The notes under the pieces are model-generated. The model made no database searches, was not told where the DNA came from, and saw only the letters and a list, made by a program, of their open reading frames with translations. Of a stretch of DNA of 64,000 nt, positions 26,166-35,735 are shown one piece after another (position 1 is the stretch's first letter; each line of letters begins with the position of its first letter). Origin of the DNA: DATLHO01 sp035539855 (GTDB lineage Bacteria > Bacteroidota > Ignavibacteria > OLB7); NCBI GenBank assembly GCA_035539855.1, contig DATLHO010000017.1:14324-78323 (forward strand), written 5' to 3'. Made by a program: the position numbers and the translations under genes.

Positions 26166-26608
26166 TGGCACTCTCAACCGCATCGCTGGTCGCCCGGCGC
26201 TCGCTCAGCGGCGCGCGCACGACGTCGACGCCGAAGGCCCCGGCGCGCGAGCGGACGCCGCGTGCACTTCGCCCTGCGCGACGGTGGTTGACGGCCCTGA
26301 TGCTCTTCGTCGCGGCCGGCCTCGCGGTCGCCTACATCGCCAACGCCATCGCCGTCAATACTCTCGTGGCCTCGATCGCCTCGCTCGAGCGGGAGCGTGA
26401 AGGGGTCCGCAGCGACAACGAGCAGCTCCGCGGCGAGCTGCTGCGGATGATGTCGGTCGAACGCGTGACCGCGCTGGCCTCCGGGCAGCTCGGCCTCGTT
26501 TCTCCCCAGCGACCGCCGATCGCCCTGGGCCCACAGGCGGGCACGGCAGCGGCGGCGCCGAACGAACCAGAGGCATCAGGCCGTGGCGAGGAACCAGTCC
26601 GCCCCTAG
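26165..26608 (+). CDS. ftsL: Cell-division protein FtsL-like
   Basis: A 147-residue bitopic protein: a basic cytoplasmic N-terminus (residues 1-41), one membrane helix (~43-63) and a periplasmic leucine-zipper-like coiled coil (ASLEREREGVRSDNEQLRGELLRMM), then a proline/alanine-rich tail. Sequence conservation in FtsL is always low; position between rsmH and ftsI and topology carry the call. It joins FtsQ and FtsB to control septal synthesis by FtsW-FtsI. Its 3' end overlaps ftsI by 26 bases. Confidence 0.85.
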   Translation: MALSTASLVARRSLSGARTTSTPKAPARERTPRALRPARRWLTALMLFVAAGLAVAYIANAIAVNTLVASIASLEREREGVRSDNEQLRGELLRMMSVERVTALASGQLGLVSPQRPPIALGPQAGTAAAAPNEPEASGRGEEPVRP

Positions 26609-28742
26609 GGTGCCGCAGGCCCCCGTCGCGGCGCCGGCTCCGCGACGGCGAACCGCCGGCTCTCGCGACGCGCGCCGCCTCGCCGTCGTCGCCGTGCTGA
26701 TCACGCTCGGCCTCGGCGCGGTCGTCGTCCGGCTCGCGTCGCTGCAGATCGTCGACGGCGATCGCTACGCCGAGCTCGCGCGCCGGCAGTACGAGTCGCG
26801 CGTGACCCTCGAGCCCGAGCGCGGACTGATCTACGATCGCAACGGCAACCTCCTGGCGACCAATGCCCTGAGCTACTCGTTCGCGGTCGACCCGAAGCAC
26901 GTCGAGCATCCCGCGGAGCTCGCGGCGACCTTCGCCCGGGTGCTCGGCGGCGAGCCGGCGGAGTACCTGGCGAAGATGGGCCAGAAGAATCGCTCGTTCG
27001 TCTGGATCCGCCGCAAGGTCTCCGGCGCGGCACTCGAGGCCCTCAAGTCGGTCACCGACAACGGAGTCATCAGGATTCGCGAGCCGCTGCGTCGCTTCGA
27101 GTACGACTCGCTCGGTGCCCAGCTTCTCGGGTACACGGACATCGACAACACGGGCATCAGCGGCGTCGAGCATCATTTCAACGAGCAGCTCAAGGGTCGC
27201 CCCGGCTTCATGATCATGCAGCGCGACGCGCTCGGACGCCGTCGCCCGGACATCGATCTGCCGCAGTCCCCGCCGGAGCACGGCTCCGGACTGATGCTCA
27301 CGATCGACGTCACGGTTCAGGGGATCGTCGAGGAGGAGCTCGCGCGCGGCGTGCGCGCGGCCGGTGCGGCCTCGGGCACCGCGGTCGCGATCGATCCGCG
27401 CACCGGCGAGATCCTCGCGATGTCGAGCTACCCGAGCTTCAACCCGAACGCCGTTCGGGGCGCCGATCCGGCGGCGATCCGCATCCGCGCGATCACCGAC
27501 ACCTACGAGCCGGGATCGACGATGAAGGCGATCACGGCGGCCGCCGCGATCGAGGAGGGCGTGGTCGACGTCGACGAGGGGATCGAGAGCAACGGCGGCG
27601 TGATGCAGGTCGGCACGCACACGGTCCGCGACGACCATCCGGTCGAGAACATGACCTTCCGCACCGCGCTCGAGCAGTCGAGCAACGTCGGATTCGCGTC
27701 GATCGCCTCACGGCTGGCCGCGCCCCGGTTCTACAAGTACGTGCGCGACTTCGGCTTCGGCATCGTCAGCGGCGTCGACCTGCCCGGCGAAGTCCGCGGC
27801 GAGGTCAAGAAGCCGAACGAGTTCACCGTCGGCACGCAGGAGTTCATGGCCTTCGGCTACGAGCTCGCGGTCACGCCGCTGCAGCTCGTCAGCGCGTACG
27901 CGGCGATCGCCAACGGCGGAGTCATGATGCGGCCGCACCTGCTCAAGCGCCGGCTCGATCGCGAAGGGGGGACCGTTGAGGAGATCGAGCCGCAGGAGAT
28001 CCGCCGCGTCGTCAGCGAGGAGACCGCCGCGATCGTGCGCGACCTGCTCGTCTCGGTCGTCGAGAAGGGGACGGGCTCGGCGGCGCGGATCGTCGGACTC
28101 AAGATCGCGGGCAAGACCGGAACGGCGCAGCAGCTCTCCGGCGGCGCGTACTCGAAGGAGAAATACAACGCCTCGTTCGCGGGGTTCTTTCCGGCGGAGA
28201 ATCCGAAGGTGGCGCTCCTGGTGCTGCTGGACAATCCGACCAACGGATACTATGGCGGACAGGTCGCCGCGCCGATCTTCCGCGAGATCGCCCGACGCGT
28301 CGTCAACGCGTCGATGCACGGATCGGAGTCGGAGCTGCGGATCGCCGCCGACGCGCCTGCGCAGCGCAGGGCGGTGCCCATGGCCGCCAGCGCGACGGTC
28401 GCGATCCCCGATCTGCGCGGAGTCGAGCTCGGTGCCGCGCGACGGGTTGCCGAGCGCTACGGATTGCGCGTCATGGCGCGCGGCACCGGCCGCGTCGTCA
28501 TCGCGCAGGAGCCCGCACCGCGCTCCGGCGTCGCCCAGCGCAGCGTCGTGACGCTGGTCACCGGGGCCGATCCCCGGCGCATGCCCGACCTGCGAGGAAT
28601 GAGCCTGCGACGGGCGGTCAACCTCCTGAACGAGGGCCGCATCCGTCCCCGCATCACCGGCACCGGCCGCGTCCGCGAGCAATCGCCCGCCCCCGGCGCC
28701 GCAATCGACAACCGAATCGTAGCCTCGCTCCGTTGCGAATAG
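26583..28742 (+). CDS. ftsI: Penicillin-binding protein FtsI/Spo-like with two PASTA domains
   Basis: A 719-residue class B penicillin-binding protein, the septal transpeptidase. One membrane helix at ~32-54, dimerisation domain to ~240, then the catalytic domain with S312-T-M-K315, S366-S-N368 and K511-T-G-T. Two PASTA domains end the protein (~598-658 and ~660-719), as in Spo/PBP2x-type proteins and unlike the E. coli enzyme. The start is GTG at 26583, inside the end of ftsL, consistent with translational coupling. The next gene, murE, is 229 bases away to its first usable start, and the gap holds coding sequence for the MurE N-terminus. Confidence 0.95.
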   Translation: MARNQSAPRVPQAPVAAPAPRRRTAGSRDARRLAVVAVLITLGLGAVVVRLASLQIVDGDRYAELARRQYESRVTLEPERGLIYDRNGNLLATNALSYSFAVDPKHVEHPAELAATFARVLGGEPAEYLAKMGQKNRSFVWIRRKVSGAALEALKSVTDNGVIRIREPLRRFEYDSLGAQLLGYTDIDNTGISGVEHHFNEQLKGRPGFMIMQRDALGRRRPDIDLPQSPPEHGSGLMLTIDVTVQGIVEEELARGVRAAGAASGTAVAIDPRTGEILAMSSYPSFNPNAVRGADPAAIRIRAITDTYEPGSTMKAITAAAAIEEGVVDVDEGIESNGGVMQVGTHTVRDDHPVENMTFRTALEQSSNVGFASIASRLAAPRFYKYVRDFGFGIVSGVDLPGEVRGEVKKPNEFTVGTQEFMAFGYELAVTPLQLVSAYAAIANGGVMMRPHLLKRRLDREGGTVEEIEPQEIRRVVSEETAAIVRDLLVSVVEKGTGSAARIVGLKIAGKTGTAQQLSGGAYSKEKYNASFAGFFPAENPKVALLVLLDNPTNGYYGGQVAAPIFREIARRVVNASMHGSESELRIAADAPAQRRAVPMAASATVAIPDLRGVELGAARRVAERYGLRVMARGTGRVVIAQEPAPRSGVAQRSVVTLVTGADPRRMPDLRGMSLRRAVNLLNEGRIRPRITGTGRVREQSPAPGAAIDNRIVASLRCE

Positions 28743-28971
28743 AACACAACGGCAGCCGACCGGAACCGACGAGACAAGCATCGCTGGCATCCCAGCCAAC
28801 AACAAAAAACAAATAACCAATACCCGTTACCGAACCCCTTCTCCGGGCACGTCAATCCCAACGCTCGATCACATACTCCCCCGCCTCACAGGCCTTCGCG
28901 AGACTCGCGGCGACCGTGCGCGCGCGCTCGGAGCGCTGCGCTACGACAGCCGCACCGTCGCTGCCGGCGAC

Positions 28972-30387
28972 GTGTTCGTCGCGATCAACGGACGCGATGA
29001 CCACGGGCTCGAGTATGTCGGCGACGCGCTCGATCGCGGAGCGACGACGCTCATCATCGATGCGCCGGAGAGCCTCGACGCCGCAACGCTCGCGCGCGAG
29101 GACGTCACGACGATCATCGTCGACGATGCGCGCGTCGCGATGGCGCAGATGGCGATCGCCATGCACGGCGACCCGTCGCGCCGCGTGAAGCTCTACGGCG
29201 TCACGGGAACCAATGGAAAGACCACGACGACCTGGGTCCTGCGCCAACTGCTCGAGGCGGTCGGCGAGCGGGTCGGGGTCATCGGAACGCTCGGCGCGAT
29301 GGTCGATACGATCGTCCCCACCGGCTACACGACGCCGGAGTCGCCCGAGCTGCTGACAATCCTCAACACGATGGCCACCGAGGGCTGCACCGCGGTCGCC
29401 ATGGAAGTCTCCTCGCACGCACTCGCCCTCCACCGCGTCGACGGACTCGGTTTTGCCGGCGCGATCTTCACAAACCTGACGCAGGATCACCTCGATTTTC
29501 ATGATTCAATCGAATCCTACCGTGACGCGAAGAAGCTTCTCTTCGACCGACTCGACGCAGATCGACCAGCAGTGGTCAATGTCGACGACGTACACGGACG
29601 AGCGATGGTTCGTGACAGCCATGCTCGAGTACTCCGGTTTGGATCAGCTGCTAATGCTGACGCACTCGTCACTGGAGTTCGATCTACAGCCGACGGCTCC
29701 GCCTGGAGTCTGAAGCTCGGCCCCTCCCTCGGCTCGGCGCAGCTCGAGCTGCGCATGCCGCTGGTGGGCCGGTTCAATGTCTGGAACGTCACGGCCGCTC
29801 TACTGCTCGCGCTCGCCGAGGGCCATGACCGCGATCGACTCGTCGAGGCCGTCGCCTCGCTGCGCCCGGTGCCCGGACGCATGGAGTCGATCCGACTCGA
29901 CAACGGCGCGACCGCCGTCGTCGACTACGCGCACACTCCCGACGCGCTCGACAACGTCCTGTCGACCTTGCAGGAGGTTCGAACCGACGGCGGGAGAATC
30001 ATCACGGTCTTCGGCTGCGGAGGCGACCGTGACCGCACGAAGCGACCGCAGATGGGCGCGATCGCCGCGGCTGGATCGGATCGGGTCATCGTGACCTCCG
30101 ACAATCCGCGCAGCGAGGATCCGGCGGCGATCATCGACGCGATCGTCGCGGGCATCGACCGTCGCGACGGCGTCCAGTCGATCGTCGATCGTCGCGAGGC
30201 GATCATCGCTGCGCTCGAGAGCGCGCGCAGCGGCGACATCGTTCTGATCGCCGGCAAGGGACACGAGACGGACCAGATCGTCGGCGACGAGCGTCGGCAC
30301 TTCGACGATCGCGAGGTCGTGCGCGAGTGGAACCGACCGTTCGCCGCGCACGACGGTCACGACAGGGAGGACGTGGCGGCCGCATGA
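28972..30387 (+). CDS. murE: UDP-MurNAc-tripeptide synthetase, meso-DAP adding; N-terminus extends upstream
   Basis: The Mur ligase that adds the third amino acid to UDP-MurNAc-dipeptide. The frame from this GTG gives 471 residues with the ATP site GVTGTNGKTTTT and the DNPR motif typical of meso-diaminopimelate enzymes. However, the conserved N-terminal block L-R-Y-D-S-R-T-V-A-A-G-D, which binds the UDP part, lies just before the GTG in the same frame, after a run LDHILPRLTGLRE that also fits MurE. No ATG, GTG or TTG lies in frame between the ftsI stop and 28972, so translation must start at an unusual codon (perhaps ATC 28855 or ATA 28873), or the sequence has an error. The stop overlaps murF by 4 bases. 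Confidence 0.92.
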   Translation: MFVAINGRDDHGLEYVGDALDRGATTLIIDAPESLDAATLAREDVTTIIVDDARVAMAQMAIAMHGDPSRRVKLYGVTGTNGKTTTTWVLRQLLEAVGERVGVIGTLGAMVDTIVPTGYTTPESPELLTILNTMATEGCTAVAMEVSSHALALHRVDGLGFAGAIFTNLTQDHLDFHDSIESYRDAKKLLFDRLDADRPAVVNVDDVHGRAMVRDSHARVLRFGSAANADALVTGVRSTADGSAWSLKLGPSLGSAQLELRMPLVGRFNVWNVTAALLLALAEGHDRDRLVEAVASLRPVPGRMESIRLDNGATAVVDYAHTPDALDNVLSTLQEVRTDGGRIITVFGCGGDRDRTKRPQMGAIAAAGSDRVIVTSDNPRSEDPAAIIDAIVAGIDRRDGVQSIVDRREAIIAALESARSGDIVLIAGKGHETDQIVGDERRHFDDREVVREWNRPFAAHDGHDREDVAAA

Positions 30388-31808
30388 GAATCGCATCCAT
30401 CGGAGACCTGCTGTCGGTGCTGCCGACGGCGCGCCTGGTCGGTTCCGCCGGTGCGAAGCGCCGCGCGGTCGCCGGCTTCTCGACCGACAGTCGTTCCTTG
30501 AAAAAACGGGACCTGTTCATCGCGCTCGTCGGCGAGCGCTTCGACGGTCACAGCTTCGTCGCGCACGCCGACGGCGCGTCCGCGGCGCTGGTCAACGAGT
30601 CGTGGCTCGCCGAGCATCCCGACGTCGTCGCGCCGGTGCCGCTGATCGCGGTCGAGGACACGCTCCGCGCCTACGGCGACATTGCCGCGGCGCACCGCGC
30701 GTCGCTTTCGATTCCGATCGTCGCGATCGCCGGCAGCAACGGAAAGACGACGACCAAGGAGCTCGTCGCCGATCTGCTGGCCACGCGCTACACCGTGCTG
30801 CGCACCGAGGGTAATCTCAACAACCTCATCGGCGTGCCCGCGACGATCCTCAGGATCACGCACGAGCACACCGCGGCGGTGATCGAGATCGGAACGAACA
30901 CGCCGGGCGAGATCGCACGGCTCTGCGAGATCCTTCGGCCGACGCACGGCGTGATCACGAACATCGGCGCGGAGCACCTCGAGCTGCTCGGCTCGCTCGA
31001 GGGAGTGGCGGAGGAGGAGGGCGCGCTCTATCGAAGCCTGGCGGAGACCAGCGGGACGGCGTTCGTCAACCTCGACGATCCGTACCTGGCGAAGATGGGC
31101 CGCTCGCTTCCGCTGACGGTGACCTATGGACGCTCGGCCCGCGCGGATGTTCGCGGACGCATCGGCCGTCTCGACGCCGACGGCGCGCCGTCGATCGAGA
31201 TCACCGACCGCCGGCGCCCCGACGCCCGGCCGATCGCCGTGCAGTTGCGCACGCCGGGTGTGCACACCGCGGTCAACGCGCTGGCGGCATCGGCGATCGC
31301 GCTGTCGATGAAGGTGACGCCGACGCGCGTCGCGCGTACGCTCGCGGCGTTCCAGCCGCGCGCCTACGCTGCCGGCTACGCGCGGCTCGCGGTCGTTCGT
31401 ACGCCGCTCGGCGCGACCGTGCTCAACGACACGTACAACGCGAACCCCGATTCGGTGCTCGCCGCGCTCGAGACGCTCCGCGCGATGAAGCCCGCGCGCG
31501 GCGGACGACGCATCGTGGTGCTCGGGGAGATGAAGGAGCTCGGCGCGAGCTCGGAGAGCGAGCATGCGCGCATGGGGCGGGAGATCGTCGAGCGTGGCGG
31601 CGTCGAGCGCGCGCTGTTCTACGGCGAGGCGATGCGCAACGCGCATCACGCGATCGACGGCGCCAGGGGAATCGACTCCAGCTTCTTCGACGACAAGCGC
31701 CAGCTCATCGACACGCTTCTGCGCGAGCTCACGGCGCACGATCTGGTGCTCGTCAAGGGCTCGCGCGGAATGAAGATGGAGGAGGTCGTGGCAGCGCTGC
31801 TCGGATGA
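30384..31808 (+). CDS. murF: UDP-MurNAc-pentapeptide synthetase
   Basis: A 474-residue Mur ligase that adds D-Ala-D-Ala to the tripeptide. Motifs: STDSRSLKKRDLFIAL at the N-terminus, ATP loop AIAGSNGKTTTKELV, the IGTNTPGEI strand with metal site, and N-D-T-Y-N-A-N-P-D-S, the MurF hallmark. The ATG at 30384 overlaps the murE stop (ATGA); an upstream frame to 30327 is unconserved. The next gene, mraY, follows after 27 bases. Confidence 0.96.
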   Translation: MRIASIGDLLSVLPTARLVGSAGAKRRAVAGFSTDSRSLKKRDLFIALVGERFDGHSFVAHADGASAALVNESWLAEHPDVVAPVPLIAVEDTLRAYGDIAAAHRASLSIPIVAIAGSNGKTTTKELVADLLATRYTVLRTEGNLNNLIGVPATILRITHEHTAAVIEIGTNTPGEIARLCEILRPTHGVITNIGAEHLELLGSLEGVAEEEGALYRSLAETSGTAFVNLDDPYLAKMGRSLPLTVTYGRSARADVRGRIGRLDADGAPSIEITDRRRPDARPIAVQLRTPGVHTAVNALAASAIALSMKVTPTRVARTLAAFQPRAYAAGYARLAVVRTPLGATVLNDTYNANPDSVLAALETLRAMKPARGGRRIVVLGEMKELGASSESEHARMGREIVERGGVERALFYGEAMRNAHHAIDGARGIDSSFFDDKRQLIDTLLRELTAHDLVLVKGSRGMKMEEVVAALLG

Positions 31809-31835
31809 TCCGCAATCCGAACTTCGAAATCCGAA

Positions 31836-32960
31836 ATGCTCTATTACCTGGCCCAGTATCTCGAATCAGCGTTCCAGCCGCCGGGGTTCGGACTGTTCCG
31901 CTTCGTGACCTTTCGCGCGGCCGGAGCGGCGATCACGGCGCTCATGATCGCGCTGTTCATCGGGCCGCGGATCATCCTCGCGCTGCGCCGCCGCCACATC
32001 GGCGAGCAGGGCAAGCGCGAGGCACCGAAGAGCCACATGGCCAAGGCCGGCACCCCGACGATGGGCGGCCTGATCGTCCTGCTCTCGCTGATCGTGCCGT
32101 CTCTGCTGTGGTGCGACGTCAAGAGCGCGTACGTGATCCTCGCGGTGGTCGTGACGGTGTTCCTCGGCGGTGTGGGATTTCTCGATGACTACCTCAAGGT
32201 CATCCGCAAGCTGCCGAAGGGATTGATCGGACGCTACAAGATCATCGGCCAGCTCGCGATCGGATTCGTGCTCGGCGGCGTGATCTACTTCTTCCCGGAA
32301 TGGTTCCCGGGGAATTTCGAGCGGCTGCACACGTACACGACGGTGCCGTTCGTGAAGGACCTCGTGATCGACTTCGGATGGATGTACATCCCGATCACCA
32401 TGTTCGTCGTCACCGCGACCTCGAACGCCGTCAACCTCACCGACGGACTCGACGGACTGGCGATCGGAACGGTGAGCATCGTCGCGCTGACCCTCGCGGT
32501 GATCACGTACATCTCGGGCAACGCGGTCGCGGCGGAGTACCTGAACATCCCGTACCTGCGCGGCGCCGAAGAGCTCGCAATCTTCTGCGCGGCGCTGGTC
32601 GGAGCCGGACTCGGCTTCCTCTGGTACAACTCCTATCCCGCCCAGATCTTCATGGGGGATACAGGCTCTCTGGCGCTTGGCGGCGCGATCGCGGCAATCA
32701 TGATCCTCGTCAAGAAGGAGTACATGATCCCGGTCCTCGGCGGTGTCTTCTTCGCCGAGTCGCTCTCGGTCATGGCGCAGGTCGCATACTTCAAGTACAC
32801 GCGCAAGCGCTTCGGTGAGGGACGCAGAATCTTCCGACGCGCGCCCCTGCATCATCACTTCGAAGAGCGGGGATGGCCCGAAGCGAAGATCGTCACGCGG
32901 TTCTACATCGTGGCGATTCTGTTGGCGATAGTGGGTGTTGTGACGTTGAAGATCAGATGA
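31836..32960 (+). CDS. mraY: Phospho-N-acetylmuramoyl-pentapeptide transferase
   Basis: A 374-residue, ten-helix membrane enzyme that makes lipid I from UDP-MurNAc-pentapeptide and undecaprenyl phosphate. Conserved sites are visible: KSHMAKAGTPTMGG, FLDDYLK, NLTDGLDGLA, GFLWYNSYPAQIFMGDTGSLALGG and the final RRAPLHHHFE. Length matches (E. coli 360). The stop TGA (32958-32960) runs straight into a GATGTCA repeat array that separates it from murD. Confidence 0.97.
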   Translation: MLYYLAQYLESAFQPPGFGLFRFVTFRAAGAAITALMIALFIGPRIILALRRRHIGEQGKREAPKSHMAKAGTPTMGGLIVLLSLIVPSLLWCDVKSAYVILAVVVTVFLGGVGFLDDYLKVIRKLPKGLIGRYKIIGQLAIGFVLGGVIYFFPEWFPGNFERLHTYTTVPFVKDLVIDFGWMYIPITMFVVTATSNAVNLTDGLDGLAIGTVSIVALTLAVITYISGNAVAAEYLNIPYLRGAEELAIFCAALVGAGLGFLWYNSYPAQIFMGDTGSLALGGAIAAIMILVKKEYMIPVLGGVFFAESLSVMAQVAYFKYTRKRFGEGRRIFRRAPLHHHFEERGWPEAKIVTRFYIVAILLAIVGVVTLKIR

Positions 32961-33129
32961 GATGTCAGCTGTCTGACTTGTCAGATGTCAGATGTCAGAT
33001 GTTAGATGTCACATACCAGGAAGTGTCTGGTGTCAGATGTCAGATGTTAGATGTCACAAACCAGGAAAGACCTCCGACTCCATCCGTCTCTTGTATGTGA
33101 CATCTGACCTCTAACATCTGACCTCTAAC
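32961..33129. repeat. GATGTCA 7-base repeat arrays flanking the mraY-murD gap
   Basis: Forward arrays of GATGTCA/GATGTTA run at about 32981-33012 and 33032-33056. A reverse-complement array (TGACATC/TAACATC type) runs at 33095-33129 up to the murD ATG. The arms GATGTCACATA and TATGTGACATC face each other, so the gap can fold into a long stem. The murD ATG itself is part of a reverse unit (CTAACATG). Confidence 0.85.
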
Positions 33130-34497
33130 ATGCCTACTCACACCGTTATCGGCTCCGCCCGCTCCGGCCTCGCGGCCGTGCGGTTGCTGCGTGCCGAGGG
33201 TGCGACGGTGTTTGTGAGTGATAGTCGTCCGGCGGTGGATGCTGCTGAGTCGATTGCGGCGCTCGAGGAGATGGGGGTCGAGTACGAGTTTGGAGGACAC
33301 ACCGACCGGGTGCTCGAGGCGGCGACGATCGTGTTGTCGCCGGGAGTGCCCGACACGATTCCGATCGTGCGCAAGGCGGTGGAGCGGGGGCTGGCGGTGG
33401 TCGGCGAGATCGAGATCGCCGCTGCGCGCTGTCGCGCGCCGATCGTCGCGATCACGGGCACCAACGGCAAGACGACGACGACCGAGCTCGCCGGGCACAT
33501 CTTCCGCACCGCCGGCCGACGGACGTTCGTCGCCGGCAACGTCGGACTCGCGTTCAGCGAGATCGCCGCGGAGGCCGACGAGACGAGCGTCGTCGTGCTC
33601 GAGGTCAGTTCGTTCCAGCTCGAGCACATCGTCGAGTTCCGACCGCGCGTCGCGATCGTGACGAACGTGACGCCGGATCACATGGATCGCTACGCGAGCT
33701 TCGAGGCGTACCTCGCGGCGAAGCTCCGAATCGCGGAGAACCAGACGAGCGACGACACGCTCATCGTCGGCGTCGACAGCGCGCCGTTGCGCGAGGCGCC
33801 GTTTGCGGGCGGCGCGCACATGCTCGCCTTCTCACAGCTCGAGGAGGTCGCCAGCGGCGCCTGGCTGAAGGACGGGACCGTGATGCTCCGGCTGCACCCG
33901 ACGCTCGAGCCGGTCGCGCTCATCGCGGCCGACGAGATCCGCATCCGCGGACCGCACAATCTCTACAACGCGATGGCCGCGTCGCTCGCGGCCGCCGCGA
34001 TGGGTGTCGAGCCCGAGACGATCGCGCGCTCGCTGCGCGAGTTCCCGGGCGTCGCGCACCGGCTCGAGCCGGTCGGCGATGTCGACGGCGTCGCCTACGT
34101 CAACGACTCGAAGGCGACCAACGTCGACTCGGTCCGCTACGCGCTCGCGAGCTTCGATCGGCCGATCGTGCTGATCGCCGGCGGCGTCAGCAAGCATGCG
34201 CCGTACGACGCGATCCTCGATCTCGTCCGCGAGCGCGTCAAGGCGGTGGTGCTCGTCGGCGAGGCGGCCGACGAGATGCAGAAGGCCTTCGAGCCGCTCG
34301 TGCCGGTGCACCGGGCGGGCATGAGTCTCGAGGACGCGGTGGCGCAGGCCCGCCGGATCGCCGAGCCCGGCGACGTCGTCCTTCTGTCGCCGGCCTGCGC
34401 AAGCTTCGACATGTTCAGGAACTACGAGCACCGCGGCGATCGTTTCCGCGAGCTCGTTCAGTCGATGGCGACGGCGCCCGCAGGCGCATCGTCATAG
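33130..34497 (+). CDS. murD: UDP-MurNAc-L-alanine:D-glutamate ligase
   Basis: A 455-residue Mur ligase adding D-glutamate. The N-terminal nucleotide fold begins HTVIGSARSGLAAVRLL, close to the usual G-x-G-x-S-G pattern. The ATP loop AITGTNGKTTTTELAG, EVSSFQLE, TPDHMDRY and the domain-3 signature VNDSKATNVDSV follow in order. Length is normal. The ATG lies directly at the end of a 7-base repeat array. The next gene, ftsW, starts 33 bases after the stop. Confidence 0.96.
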   Translation: MPTHTVIGSARSGLAAVRLLRAEGATVFVSDSRPAVDAAESIAALEEMGVEYEFGGHTDRVLEAATIVLSPGVPDTIPIVRKAVERGLAVVGEIEIAAARCRAPIVAITGTNGKTTTTELAGHIFRTAGRRTFVAGNVGLAFSEIAAEADETSVVVLEVSSFQLEHIVEFRPRVAIVTNVTPDHMDRYASFEAYLAAKLRIAENQTSDDTLIVGVDSAPLREAPFAGGAHMLAFSQLEEVASGAWLKDGTVMLRLHPTLEPVALIAADEIRIRGPHNLYNAMAASLAAAAMGVEPETIARSLREFPGVAHRLEPVGDVDGVAYVNDSKATNVDSVRYALASFDRPIVLIAGGVSKHAPYDAILDLVRERVKAVVLVGEAADEMQKAFEPLVPVHRAGMSLEDAVAQARRIAEPGDVVLLSPACASFDMFRNYEHRGDRFRELVQSMATAPAGASS

Positions 34498-34529
34498 CGG
34501 TCTCACTTCGTACCGAGCGCATCGCAATC

Positions 34530-35735
34530 GTGAGAACAGGCACACATACCGGCTCCGCCTCCCAGGGCGTCCTGCAGTTCGTCGGCGATCTGCCGACGAG
34601 CGCGCCGGCGGCCTCTCCGGTGGCGGCGCGCGGACACAGCGACTGGTTCATCCTGCTCGCGGTGCTCGGTCTGCTGTTCTTCTCGGTGGCGTTCGTCTAC
34701 AGCGCGAGCTCGAGCTTCGCCGACGCGCGGACCGGCTCGACCGAGACGTTCTTCTGGAGCCACGCGATCCGCGTCTTCGCGGGCGTCGCGATCATGCTCG
34801 TCGTCGCGCGCGTGGACTATCACTGGCTCGAGCGGTGGTCGAAGCCGATGATCCTCATCGCGCTGGGGCTGCTCTGCTACGTGCTCCTCGACGGCGCGCG
34901 GATGAAGGGCGCATCGCGCTGGATCGACATCGGGTTCATCAGCTTCCAGCCGTCGGAGTTCGCGAAGTTCGCGCTGATCCTTCACCTGGCGGTGATGCTC
35001 GCCGACAAGCGCGACTACGTCGGCGATCTGAAGTTCGCGTTCGTTCCGATGCTCGTCTGGATCGCGGGCGTCTGCGGTCTGATCGCGCTGCAGCCGAACC
35101 TCTCGACGGCGATGGTGATCTTCACGCTCTCGATGATCGTGCTGTTCATCGGCCGCGCGAAGCTCAGCCATCTGGCGAGCGTCGTCGTCGGCGGACTGGT
35201 CGCCGGTGGCGCCTACGCGGTCTCGGCCGAGTATCGAATGAAGCGGATCATGTCGTACATCGGACTGCACTCCGGCGGTTCGGGCGATGGGCTCGCGGCG
35301 ATGAACTATCAGCTCCACCAGGCGCTGATCGCAACGGGATCGGGGGGCATCGGCGGACTGGGTCCGGGACAGAGCCGACAGCGGCTGTTTCTTCCGGAGC
35401 CGTTCGGCGACTTCATCTACTCGATCATTGCAGAAGAGTACGGCTTCCTCGGGGCGACCGCGCTTCTGGTCGTGTTTGGACTGATCGTCTGGCGCGGCAT
35501 CATCGTTGCACGCCACGCCCCCGACGATCTCGGGCGCATCGCGGCCGCGGGCATCGCGCTGACGATCGGGTTCTACGCCCTTGTCAACGCCGGCGTCACG
35601 ACCGGACTGCTGCCGACGACGGGTCTGCCGATGCCGTTCATCAGCTACGGCGGAAGCTCGGTGCTCATCAGCGCGGCCGCGGTCGGTGTGCTGTTGAACA
35701 TCTCGCAGCAGGCCAACGTGATGCCGAGAGGTTGA
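34530..35735 (+). CDS. ftsW: Septal peptidoglycan polymerase FtsW
   Basis: A 401-residue SEDS glycosyltransferase with ten membrane helices, partner of FtsI. SEDS marks: ARMKGASRWIDIGFISFQPSEFAKF, ALQPNLSTAMVI, the long periplasmic loop with NYQLHQALIATGSGGIGGLGPGQSRQR, LPEPFGDFIYSIIAEE, and LPTTGLPMPFISYGGSS near the end. The start is GTG at 34530, with a ~36-residue cytoplasmic lead. The TGA overlaps the murG ATG by one base. Confidence 0.95.
   Translation: MRTGTHTGSASQGVLQFVGDLPTSAPAASPVAARGHSDWFILLAVLGLLFFSVAFVYSASSSFADARTGSTETFFWSHAIRVFAGVAIMLVVARVDYHWLERWSKPMILIALGLLCYVLLDGARMKGASRWIDIGFISFQPSEFAKFALILHLAVMLADKRDYVGDLKFAFVPMLVWIAGVCGLIALQPNLSTAMVIFTLSMIVLFIGRAKLSHLASVVVGGLVAGGAYAVSAEYRMKRIMSYIGLHSGGSGDGLAAMNYQLHQALIATGSGGIGGLGPGQSRQRLFLPEPFGDFIYSIIAEEYGFLGATALLVVFGLIVWRGIIVARHAPDDLGRIAAAGIALTIGFYALVNAGVTTGLLPTTGLPMPFISYGGSSVLISAAAVGVLLNISQQANVMPRG

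Noticed and set aside
32961..33129. CRISPR-like array in the mraY-murD gap
   Set aside because: Units are 7 bases long, directly adjoining and without unique spacers; no cas gene is present.
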